DNA of 6,904 nt from Candidatus Zixiibacteriota bacterium (GCA_030591405.1 JAUVBC010000119.1:1-6904); one strand, 5' to 3'; positions 1 to 5,852 are shown, numbered from the stretch's first letter. Numbers and translations are program-made. The notes: generated by a model from the sequence alone, not told the origin.

Positions 1-327
1 GTCCTCAATATACTTGATTTGATACCTAAATTGATTTGCCAAACTATTTTCATTACTAATTGCGCCTGACATATTACATAATTCATGAATTATTTCTATC
101 TGTTGCTCGTCTATATCCATTCCTTTATTTTTAAAGTATTCTTTAAAACATTGACGGATATTTTCCGGTGACATTTTATGAAGCGTGATTGGTATCCCAC
201 AATCAAATGGATCATTAAAATCTTTTGATGAAGCAAAATAGATTTCGTTGTGAGTCAGAACACGTTTGTCATATGGATGATTATCATCCCAGCACCGATA
301 CTTATATAGATAATCAGTTTTCTTCAT
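1..327 (-). CDS. DUF2971 family protein, N-terminal 109 residues (3' end off window)
   Basis: The minus strand is open from an ATG at 325-327 to the left edge, giving 109 codons without a stop. The protein starts MKKTDYLYKYRCWDDN and carries an LTHNEIYFASSKDFNDPFDC segment at about residues 24-43. The 'LYKYR ... L..N..YF.S...FNDPFDC' pattern is the N-terminal signature of DUF2971, a family with no established biochemical function that is often found in accessory gene content. I see no signal peptide or membrane segment, so it is probably cytoplasmic. No good Shine-Dalgarno precedes the ATG. The start is supported by the family signature beginning within ten residues and by the palindrome just upstream. 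The gene lies 48 bases downstream of the selD stop on the same strand and looks more AT-rich than selD, which may mean separate acquisition. Family call fairly sure; function unknown. Confidence 0.8.
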   Translation of the reverse strand, partial: MKKTDYLYKYRCWDDNHPYDKRVLTHNEIYFASSKDFNDPFDCGIPITLHKMSPENIRQCFKEYFKNKGMDIDEQQIEIIHELCNMSGAISNENSLANQFRYQIKYIED

Positions 328-335
328 ATAGACAA

Positions 336-362
336 TTTGAGGTCGCAATTTGCGATCTCAAA
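336..362. promoter_or_regulatory. 27-bp imperfect palindrome between selD and the DUF2971 gene
   Basis: The top strand reads TTTGAGGTCGCAA, then one central T, then TTGCGATCTCAAA. The 13-base arms are complementary except for one G/T opposition, which would be a G-U wobble in RNA from the plus strand and an A-C mismatch in RNA from the minus strand. It lies 13 bases after the selD stop and 8 bases before the DUF2971 start. No T-run follows on either strand, so it is not a canonical intrinsic terminator. It could be an operator for the downstream gene, a weak transcription end or mRNA-stabilising hairpin for selD, or a dispersed repeat. The structure is seen directly; the role is inferred. Confidence 0.5.
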
Positions 363-375
363 AATCCCCACCCAA

Positions 376-1428
376 TTATTTTACTACTATCCCAAACTCA
401 CCCTTTTCGACTACCTCACCAATTTCGGTGGCAGTGAGGCCGGTAGATAAAGCCTCCGCCAAAAACTTTTCACCCGCTTCAGGTGACATTGCAATCAACA
501 GCCCACCTGATGTTTGAGCATCGTACAATATATCAATCTCCGCTTTTTTCAAATCAGATGAAATCTGCACCTTATCTTTGAGGTATTCCATATTGGCGTT
601 GGCGCCGACGGTCAGATTTCCGGCCTCGGCATACTCGATAGCTCTGGGAATAATCGGCAATTTATTAAAACCTATTTTTATACTAACTTTCGACCCGTTC
701 GCCAGCTCGTAGGCATGTCCCAAAATTCCAAACCCGGTCACATCAGTTGCCGCATGCACATCATGTTTTAGCATAAGCTCACAGGCGGTTTTATTTAGCT
801 GGCACATTTGGCTCATTACATTTTCCGTTGATTCGGTATCGGCCGCATTCATTTTGATAGCTGTGGTGATAATGCCAGTACCAAGCGATTTTGTCAGATA
901 TAACTTATCGCCGATTTGAGCGTTGCTGTTAGTGATAATTTTGTCGATGTCGATTATTCCTGTGACAGCTAATCCATATTTTAATTCACTATCTTTTATC
1001 GAGTGTCCGCCAACCACTACTGCACCTGCTTCGTGAACTTTATCCCCGCCGCCTTTTAACATTTCTGTCAGGACATTCGGCGGCATTTTTGGTGGAAATC
1101 CGACAATATTGAGTCCCGTCAAAGGTTTGCCGCCCATCGCATAAATATCAGACAAAGCATTAGCCGCCGCAATCTGGCCAAACATATACGGGTCATCGAC
1201 TATCGGCGGGAAAAAATCAACTGTCTGCACCATTGCCTGTTTGTCGTTTATTTTGTAAATACCGGCATCATCAGCAGTATTAAACCCAACCAGAAGATTC
1301 GGATTGGTCTCAACCGGCAAATCTTTTAAGACATCGGCCAAAAACTTTGGCCCCAACTTGGCAGCTCAACCGGCACATGATACTTCGGCGGTTAATTTTA
1401 TGCCTATCTGTTTTTTATCGTTTTTCAT
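376..1428 (-). CDS. selD: Selenide, water dikinase (selenophosphate synthetase), selenocysteine-containing
   Basis: SelD makes selenophosphate from selenide and ATP in the cytoplasm, the selenium donor for Sec-tRNA synthesis and for 2-selenouridine in tRNA. The 350-residue protein matches the usual SelD length only if the in-frame TGA at 1366-1368 is read as selenocysteine (residue 21). The N-terminus is then MKNDKKQIGIKLTAEVSCAG-Sec-AAKLGPKF, with Sec21 and Lys24 at the places of the E. coli catalytic Cys17 and Lys20. Further family motifs follow: TADDAG (Asp53/54), TVDFFPP (Asp71), SDIYAMGG (Asp94), GGHSIKDSELKYG, ATDVTGFGILGHA and DAQTSGGLL. I chose ATG 1426-1428, which has AGGA two bases upstream and an in-frame TAA 12 bases before it. 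Without read-through the ORF would begin at TTG 1356 and lack the catalytic residues. The gene lies 44 bases after the second TPR gene on the same strand. Only one stop interrupts the frame and conservation continues on both sides, so decay is unlikely. Confidence 0.95.
1336..1352 (-). promoter_or_regulatory. Bacterial SECIS hairpin within selD
   Basis: The mRNA 14 to 30 bases after the TGA reads GGCCAAA-GUU-UUUGGCC, a perfect 7-bp stem closed by a three-base loop whose first base is G, located 21 bases after the UGA. This fits the known bacterial SECIS pattern: a short stem-loop in the coding region, an apical loop with G in its first two positions, and the loop roughly 16 to 37 bases from the UGA. 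It would bind SelB to deliver Sec-tRNA. The hairpin is seen directly; SelB binding is inferred from position and shape. Confidence 0.85.
1366..1368 (-). other. selD: In-frame UGA recoded as selenocysteine (Sec21 of SelD)
   Basis: On the minus strand the codons run TCA TGT GCC GGT TGA GCT GCC AAG, i.e. Ser-Cys-Ala-Gly-Sec-Ala-Ala-Lys. The TGA sits exactly where SelD proteins have Cys or Sec, three residues before the catalytic lysine. Cys18 and Sec21 form a CxxU pair. SelD proteins with Sec at this site are known from several bacteria, so this follows a known family pattern. It requires SelB, tRNA-Sec and a SECIS element; a fitting hairpin lies just downstream. Confidence 0.93.
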
Positions 1429-1472
1429 AGTCCTGCCAATTTACAATATTTTTTATAATATTACAATCTAAT

Positions 1473-2477
1473 TCATTTTTTTCTACTTAAAAATGAAATT
1501 TTACGGCGCTGTTTGCGGCGCGTCTGTTTTGGAAAACTATCTTTGACCGCATTAAAATAAATCAGCATCTCTCTGCTTTTATCTTTTTGATCATTTTTGA
1601 AATAACTTTGATACAGATAGTACACCACTTCAATTATGTTATAATAATTCCCCGGTTCATCTTTTAAGCGATTAAGAATAGTGTCATATATTTTTATCGC
1701 CTCGGGATATTTTCTCTGCTTAAAATAGACTTCAGCCTGCGGCCAGAGGAAAAAATTGCCATTCGGATATTTTCTGTGCATCTCCCTCGCCAGAATTATC
1801 GCCCGGTCATACTCTTTTTCATTGATATATATCCAGATCATCGATGAACGGGCGGCGTTTTTACTAAATAAGGAAGAATCAATCGCACGGTTTAATTCAT
1901 CGATTCCTTTTTCCCGGTCATTTTTGAAGATCCCGGTCCAGGTCAGAATCCCTGCTTTGACTGTTTTCCAATAATGGTACGACCCCAACCCAAAATAAAG
2001 ATCGGTCAAAGTCGAGTCGGTCTCAATTCCCTTATCATACATATTTCTCGCCTTAAAACCGTAGCTGATCGCCGACAGATTAGAACCAAACCGCGCTTCC
2101 CAAACCGCATGATACGCATTCTGATGTCCCAAAAACAGATAACAGAGCGCCGAATCTTTGGTTGAGCAATTAACTAAAATTTCCTCGGATAATAATATGG
2201 TATTGTCAAGCAAAGCAAAAAACCGCTCACTTTCCAAATTTTCTTCAGAAGCGATCATTTTCGATTGTATCGCCCCGGCCAGATAAAGATAACCAACCGG
2301 ATTAGTTTTATTTTCGTGCCGTATCGATTCATATATTTTATTGGCGTCATCCCACCGGGCATTGAGAAGCACCGCTTCGCCAGCCTCGATTTGTGAAATT
2401 ATATTTTCATTTATAAGAGTTTGACCAAATGATGCTGCAGGTCCCAAAATAATAAATAAAATTATCAGATATTTCAT
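1473..2477 (-). CDS. Secreted TPR-type repeat protein (second of a paralogous pair)
   Basis: This 334-residue protein starts with a Sec signal peptide (MKYLIILFIILGPAASFGQ, cleavage probably before Gln19), so the mature protein is likely periplasmic. The rest looks like helical repeats of the tetratricopeptide type, for example EAVLLNARWDDANKIYESI at about 34-52 and QAEVYFKQRKYPEAIKIYDT at about 247-266. A central block at about 154-223 (FGLGSYHYWKTVK, then NDREKGIDEL) is clearly shared with the upstream gene, so the two are diverged tandem duplicates. The last 18 residues are strongly basic (TRRKQRRK). The ATG overlaps the TGA of the upstream gene as ATGA, suggesting translational coupling. 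No catalytic motif is visible. TPR proteins usually act as scaffolds; the partner here is unknown. Confidence 0.8.
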   Translation of the reverse strand: MKYLIILFIILGPAASFGQTLINENIISQIEAGEAVLLNARWDDANKIYESIRHENKTNPVGYLYLAGAIQSKMIASEENLESERFFALLDNTILLSEEILVNCSTKDSALCYLFLGHQNAYHAVWEARFGSNLSAISYGFKARNMYDKGIETDSTLTDLYFGLGSYHYWKTVKAGILTWTGIFKNDREKGIDELNRAIDSSLFSKNAARSSMIWIYINEKEYDRAIILAREMHRKYPNGNFFLWPQAEVYFKQRKYPEAIKIYDTILNRLKDEPGNYYNIIEVVYYLYQSYFKNDQKDKSREMLIYFNAVKDSFPKQTRRKQRRKISFLSRKK

Positions 2478-3502
2478 TTCATTTTTCTCGAAAGTTTTTT
2501 GGCACTCTCTAATGTTTCCTCAAAATAGGCATTATCTCTGGCAAGTTCTTTTTCCGCAATAATTCTATCTACAATTCTTTGCGCCGCTTCGGTATCACCA
2601 CTTCGATATAAAATATCGGCCAATAACAGTTCCACCTCAAACATCCCGATTGAATCATAATAAGGAGATCGTTTCCAGGCAAGTTTCAATTTTTGTAGCT
2701 TATCCTCGGCCTCATCGAGCCGTTCCAGTTCTGTCAAACCGCGAACATAAAATAAAAGACTGTACGGATCATTAGGAGTCAATATCTCCAGCGAATCGGC
2801 CAGCATCAGAAGCTCTTCATACCGTTTTTCCTCAAAAAATATTCTCAAAAGTGATTCACGGGCGCTGTGAGTTGCCAAAAAACCTGAATCAACACAGATC
2901 CGAAGCTCCTCTATCCCCTGCTCTCTTCTGTCCACAACAAATGGAAGCCAGAGAAACGCCTTCGATTTAACCGTTTTGTGATAATGGTATGCCCCCAGTC
3001 CAAGATAAGCATCATAATATGTACTATCGATTTTCAGCGCCTTTTTCAGATTGGAACTGCATTTTAATCCATCCTGAAAAGCACCCCACCAACCACCATG
3101 AAACGCCCGGTGCAAGGCGCGATACCCATAGGCGGCACCACAAATAAACGGCCAGTTTGGATTTTGCGGCTCGTTTTCAAATCTTTGTTTGGACAGTTTG
3201 ATCGCTGTTTCCAGATTTTCGGTGATTTTCGTTTTCAAACTATCGTTTCGAAATTCTTCAGATATCGTTTGAAAAACAGATCCAAGCAGAAAATATCCCA
3301 ACGGGTTATCCGGCTCGTTGTTTATTAAATTTTCTATTTTTTCGATAGCTGTGGGATAACGGTCATACCAAATATTCTGGGCAATATTTAATGTTACCGA
3401 ATCGCGAAGCAATGTCTCGGCTGATAATCTAATATTTGAAAAAAAGACGATTAATAAAAATATCAGACAAATTTTTATTTGAATATTTATTTGTTTGGCC
3501 AT
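2474..3502 (-). CDS. Secreted TPR-type repeat protein (first of a paralogous pair)
   Basis: The frame is open from a TTG at 3556, with in-frame ATGs at 3538, 3517 and 3502. I favour 3502 (342 residues) because it gives a classic signal peptide: MAKQINIQIKIC, a hydrophobic core LIFLLIVFF, and cleavage near RLSA. The TTG lies on the +1 side of a good promoter -10 element and is unlikely. No candidate has a convincing Shine-Dalgarno, so ATG 3517 or 3538 remains possible. The mature protein is rich in helical TPR-like units, such as DRYPTAIEKIENLINNEPDN near the N-terminus and GLTELERLDEAEDKLQKL further on. The DSTYYDAYLGLGAYHYHKTV and DRREQGIEEL block (about 159-200) is shared with the downstream paralog. 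Probably a periplasmic scaffold or binding protein; the specific function is not recognisable. Confidence 0.78.
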   Translation of the reverse strand: MAKQINIQIKICLIFLLIVFFSNIRLSAETLLRDSVTLNIAQNIWYDRYPTAIEKIENLINNEPDNPLGYFLLGSVFQTISEEFRNDSLKTKITENLETAIKLSKQRFENEPQNPNWPFICGAAYGYRALHRAFHGGWWGAFQDGLKCSSNLKKALKIDSTYYDAYLGLGAYHYHKTVKSKAFLWLPFVVDRREQGIEELRICVDSGFLATHSARESLLRIFFEEKRYEELLMLADSLEILTPNDPYSLLFYVRGLTELERLDEAEDKLQKLKLAWKRSPYYDSIGMFEVELLLADILYRSGDTEAAQRIVDRIIAEKELARDNAYFEETLESAKKLSRKMK

Positions 3503-3559
3503 TGCTAACTTATACATCAACCATAAATATTGGTTCATGATTAAAAATGGCAACAAATT

Positions 3560-3588
3560 TTTATACTGATAGATAACCTGAAATTCAA
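3560..3588 (-). promoter_or_regulatory. Sigma-70-like promoter for the TPR gene pair
   Basis: The minus strand has TTGAAT (3583-3588), a 17-base spacer, and TATAAA (3560-3565), four and five matches of six to the housekeeping consensus with ideal spacing. It lies between the anti-sigma stop and the first TPR gene. Transcription would start near 3553, leaving a leader of about 50 bases to ATG 3502. This suggests the TPR genes, and perhaps selD, can be transcribed independently of the sigma/anti-sigma pair. Confidence 0.5.
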
Positions 3589-3622
3589 GAGAGGCACGAA
3601 CGCTAGATAATTCGCCAAAAAT

Positions 3623-3862
3623 CTAACGGGATGATCCCCGGGATTGATCGAGCCTGAAAAGAATTTTATTTTTCAGTTTTTCGGAATCGCAACTAATACA
3701 GGCTTTTTCGGAGACAAATGTCTTAAACACCTCTTCAAATTCAAAACGGGACATGCAGTGGCGGCAATGCTCCAGATGTTCCAATATCTCTTCTTTATCA
3801 GCCTGTGTAACTTCTTTGTCAACGACTTCAAATAGTCTCTTCAGCGCTTCTTCGCAGTTCAT
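3623..3862 (-). CDS. Zinc-binding anti-sigma factor, RsrA type
   Basis: A 79-residue cytoplasmic protein starting at ATG 3860-3862, which overlaps the sigma stop as TGATG. A TTG one codon earlier is possible but less likely. It carries the ZAS-family zinc motif HLEHCRHC. Counting from the ATG, the likely ligands are Cys3, His29, Cys33 and Cys36. Their spacings (26, 4 and 3) match those of the RsrA ligands as I remember them (Cys11, His37, Cys41, Cys44). Cys55 and Cys58 lie roughly where RsrA has its extra cysteine pair. In RsrA, disulfide stress oxidises the zinc cysteines, expels zinc and releases the sigma factor; the same mechanism is plausible here. The protein is shorter than RsrA (about 105 residues). 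An AGGA lies 9 bases before the ATG, inside the sigma gene. Family call strong; the stress signal is inferred. Confidence 0.85.
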   Translation of the reverse strand: MNCEEALKRLFEVVDKEVTQADKEEILEHLEHCRHCMSRFEFEEVFKTFVSEKACISCDSEKLKNKILFRLDQSRGSSR

Positions 3863-4446
3863 CAAGCAGGTTCCTTAATAAATCCGTTCTTTATTGCATA
3901 CTTCCACAGAGATTTTTGGAGAAGTTTCCGACCGCGATGAAGCCTTGATTTAACCGTTCCAATTTGCAAATCGGTAATATCGGCTATCTCCTGATAACTG
4001 AATCCTTCCAAAAATGATAAAACAACCACTATTTTGAAATCATCAGGCAGTTCGTCAATTGCCAATTTTACGTCATCATCAAAAACTTTGTTAAAAAAAT
4101 GCTTCTCAGGGTTGTCTGCCGGTCCCAGCGCCGAAAGGTGACCAAAGAGGAAATCATCATCAACATCCTCAAGATCAACTATCTGCGGTGAACGACTTTT
4201 GGCCCGGTAATCATTAATAAACAAGTTGGTCATTATTTTAAATAACCAAGCCCGGCAATTTGATCCTTCCTCAAATTTGTCCCAGAAACGGTACGCTTTC
4301 ATATAAGTATCTTGAACCAGATCATCAGCATCGCCCTCATTTTTTGTCATTCGGAGGGCAGTCCGATGAAGCGTGTTCAGATGAATCAAAGCTTCCGCTT
4401 CAAATCTCTGTTTGTTTTCGTTGTCGCCCGACGGCCGGTCGTTCAT
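3862..4446 (-). CDS. ECF RNA polymerase sigma factor, SigR/SigH-like
   Basis: A 194-residue group 4 (ECF) sigma factor that directs RNA polymerase to a stress regulon. Region 2 (about 16-82) includes the LRMTKNEGDADDLVQDTYMKA segment for core binding and -10 recognition, followed by AWLFKIMTNLFINDYR. Region 4 (about 126-178) has the helix-turn-helix FSYQEIADITDLQIGTVKSR for -35 recognition. The acidic linker and the wording FEAEAL...TALRMT...DADDLVQ...TN.FIN.YR resemble Streptomyces SigR and its relatives. That assignment is supported by the RsrA-type anti-sigma gene overlapping its 3' end. The start is ATG 4444-4446, with AAAGGA six bases upstream. A SigR-type promoter match lies just upstream, so it is probably autoregulated. 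The sigma call is very sure; the oxidative or thiol-stress role is inferred. Confidence 0.92.
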   Translation of the reverse strand: MNDRPSGDNENKQRFEAEALIHLNTLHRTALRMTKNEGDADDLVQDTYMKAYRFWDKFEEGSNCRAWLFKIMTNLFINDYRAKSRSPQIVDLEDVDDDFLFGHLSALGPADNPEKHFFNKVFDDDVKLAIDELPDDFKIVVVLSFLEGFSYQEIADITDLQIGTVKSRLHRGRKLLQKSLWKYAIKNGFIKEPA

Positions 4447-4452
4447 AATATA

Positions 4453-4458
4453 TCCTTT
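4453..4458 (-). promoter_or_regulatory. Ribosome binding site of the ECF sigma gene
   Basis: AAAGGA sits six bases before the ATG on the minus strand. It is one of the few well-spaced Shine-Dalgarno sequences in the window and fixes this start. Confidence 0.7.
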
Positions 4459-4499
4459 AAACTATCCGGGTCGGGTAATCAGCCTTTTCAATGGTATAT

Positions 4500-4525
4500 A
4501 ACATCTCCGACCCTTCCTTTGTTCC
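4500..4525 (-). promoter_or_regulatory. Candidate autoregulatory SigR-type ECF promoter
   Basis: On the minus strand, GGAAC (4521-4525) is followed by exactly 18 bases and then GTT (4500-4502). The known promoter pattern of the SigR/SigH family is GGAAT-N18-GTT, so this differs at a single base of the -35. It lies about 55 bases upstream of the sigma start codon, as expected for an autoregulated ECF sigma gene. I found no second match as good in the other intergenic regions. Confidence 0.55.
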
Positions 4526-4878
4526 TGAACAATATATAATTATTCGAACAATTGTGGAATTAAAAAAAAACGGTCCAAAAGCAAACTCCCCCCGTGCCAG
4601 CAAGATCTGCTTCAAAGCCTGCCTTCAATATTAATTTAACGAAATTTCTCGATTATGCAAGGGAAAAATGAATATATTTCGAGATATTTATTGCCGAAGG
4701 AATTGTATCTACCTGCCCTGTAGTGCCTTATGTGGTAGTCACATACTTAATAATGGACTTTAATAATCCATAATACATTTGTAAATATGTAGTATAATTA
4801 TTTAAAAATATTTTCAATTCCATCAAAATAAATATCTATATTAAGAATTAAGGAATATTTACCGAAATATTGAATATT

Positions 4879-5631
4879 ATGATAAAACTATTTATTACAC
4901 CGTTATTATTGATCTCACTGGCACTTCTGTCTGCCTGTGATGGAACCTCGGTCACCAAGCCGGTAACAAATGAGGGTTATTACCTCAGCGGCGCCATTAT
5001 CAAAAACCTTGATCTGGACCGGCTAAGTATCAGAGCATCTTTGACCAGAAACGATACTATCCTGACAACTGCCGTGCTTCGTATTGGTGATGATACCCTG
5101 ACCTATAATTCCGGCTATTATTTTAAAATATTTAATTCTATTTCAGAATTAGCAGTTGGGAACCATTATCTGACTCTTATTGATTCAACTCTGTTTTCAG
5201 ATTCGGTGATATTTTCTATCGCTTCCGATTTTGAGATTACCTCAAAAATTCCTGCCGGTGATGCCCCGCTAACGCCCGGAAATTTGGTGCAGATCGAATG
5301 GTCAACGCCTACTAATGTTGATGGTTATATATATTCAGCCGCCAAAACTGCTGATATTTACAGCGAAGATGGCTATTCTGCTTTTGTTACAACCGGCGTC
5401 AATTCGGTAACATTTAATTCCGATGCCTTCGCGCTGCCATCGGGTGAACTTGATACCGGTTGGTATTATATTTATGTCTATGGTTACAAAAATTCACCGG
5501 TACCCGGGACTGATATCCCAACAACTATTCCGGCTGGTCTGGCAAACTCGATTTCCAAAATCAATTTCACCGGCAAATTTGGATCATTGGTGATTACCGA
5601 GCGCGACTCTATCCACGCTGCAACGCTGTAA
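4879..5631 (+). CDS. Putative lipoprotein of unknown function
   Basis: A 250-residue protein from ATG 4879, with a lipoprotein signal peptide: MIK, a hydrophobic core, and the lipobox LLSAC with Cys20 as the lipidated residue. It should be anchored to a membrane facing the periplasm or the cell surface. The open frame extends three codons upstream to a TTG at 4870, but the ATG gives the more normal signal peptide. The nearest AGGA (4851-4854) is too far from either start to decide. The mature part is rich in Thr, Ser, Tyr and alternating hydrophobic residues, suggesting beta-sheet folding, and has no cysteine after the lipobox. No family is recognised. It stands alone: it diverges from the sigma operon and is followed by a strong terminator. 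No functional link to its neighbours is visible. Confidence 0.75.
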   Translation: MIKLFITPLLLISLALLSACDGTSVTKPVTNEGYYLSGAIIKNLDLDRLSIRASLTRNDTILTTAVLRIGDDTLTYNSGYYFKIFNSISELAVGNHYLTLIDSTLFSDSVIFSIASDFEITSKIPAGDAPLTPGNLVQIEWSTPTNVDGYIYSAAKTADIYSEDGYSAFVTTGVNSVTFNSDAFALPSGELDTGWYYIYVYGYKNSPVPGTDIPTTIPAGLANSISKINFTGKFGSLVITERDSIHAATL

Positions 5632-5692
5632 GCCATACAATGGCCTAACATTTAAAGGCAAATTTCTTTTTACATCAGTATATATATTGTGC

Positions 5693-5723
5693 ATGGCAGA
5701 CGCCCTCGTCTGCCGTTTTTTTT
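5693..5723 (+). terminator. Rho-independent terminator after the lipoprotein gene
   Basis: GGCAGACG-CCCT-CGTCTGCC forms a perfect 8-bp GC-rich stem (5695-5714), followed by G and eight Ts (5716-5723). A U-G and an A-U pair can extend the stem outward. It lies about 60 bases after the lipoprotein stop and separates that gene from murQ. The stem could also belong to a dispersed intergenic repeat. Confidence 0.88.
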
Positions 5724-5742
5724 CGTGGTAAATTTAGGGTGC

Positions 5743-5786
5743 CCCACAGCTTGTTATAAATCCTGAGATAAACGAAGGACTGTGGG
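5743..5786. repeat. Inverted repeat, possible dispersed intergenic element
   Basis: CCCACAG (5743-5749) and CTGTGGG (5780-5786) are perfect 7-base inverted arms around a 30-base interior. The interior can pair further, though imperfectly: CTT-GTT with AAC-GAAG leaving a bulged G, and ATC with GAT around CTGA. It lies between the terminator and murQ. It could be a REP or MITE-like repeat, or a leader structure for murQ. With only one copy in the window, the repeat interpretation is inferred. Confidence 0.4.
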
Positions 5787-5816
5787 TTAGTTTGTTTCTG
5801 GCAATAAAATTTCTTT

Positions 5817-5845
5817 TTGCCTCAATCTATTTAAATCGCTTTATT
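5817..5845 (+). promoter_or_regulatory. Weak candidate promoter of murQ
   Basis: TTGCCT (5817-5822), a 17-base spacer and TTTATT (5840-5845) each match the sigma-70 consensus at four of six bases. Transcription would start almost at the murQ ATG, giving a nearly leaderless message, consistent with the absence of a Shine-Dalgarno there. In AT-rich DNA such matches arise easily, so this is tentative. Confidence 0.25.
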
Positions 5846-5852
5846 TATCTTC

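Larger units (their letters stand above)
4447..4878. other. Divergent intergenic region, no gene found
   Basis: 432 bases separate the sigma gene (leftward) from the lipoprotein gene (rightward). Besides the ECF promoter it holds a nine-A tract (4562-4570), an ATGTG-GTAGT-CACAT hairpin (4730-4744) and a wider CTACC...GGTAG pairing around it. The end near the lipoprotein is very AT-rich. TATAAT at 4793-4798 could be a -10 for the lipoprotein gene, but I see no good -35. I checked both strands for tRNA-like T-arms and for open frames with family features and saw none. Confidence 0.5.

Noticed and set aside
225..437. Plus-strand ORF of 70 codons
   Set aside because: Antisense to the DUF2971 start, the palindrome and the end of selD; no family features, and the opposite strand is clearly coding.
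1366..1368. TGA as a nonsense mutation making selD a pseudogene
   Set aside because: It is the only in-frame stop, it lies at the known Cys/Sec position, conserved residues flank it on both sides, and a SECIS-like hairpin follows.
4260..4539. Plus-strand ORFs opposite the sigma factor start
   Set aside because: They overlap the well-supported sigma gene and its promoter, with no ribosome site or recognisable protein features.
4536..4556. TTCGAAT resembling a tRNA T-loop on the minus strand
   Set aside because: The flanking bases do not form a five-base T-stem and no acceptor, D or anticodon arms can be found.
4562..4570. Nine-base A/T tract as a minus-strand terminator for a small RNA
   Set aside because: No stable hairpin lies directly upstream of the T-run on the minus strand.
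4699..4725. GGAAT as a second SigR-type promoter, for the lipoprotein gene
   Set aside because: The 18-base spacing leads to AGT rather than GTT, and the site is over 150 bases from the gene.
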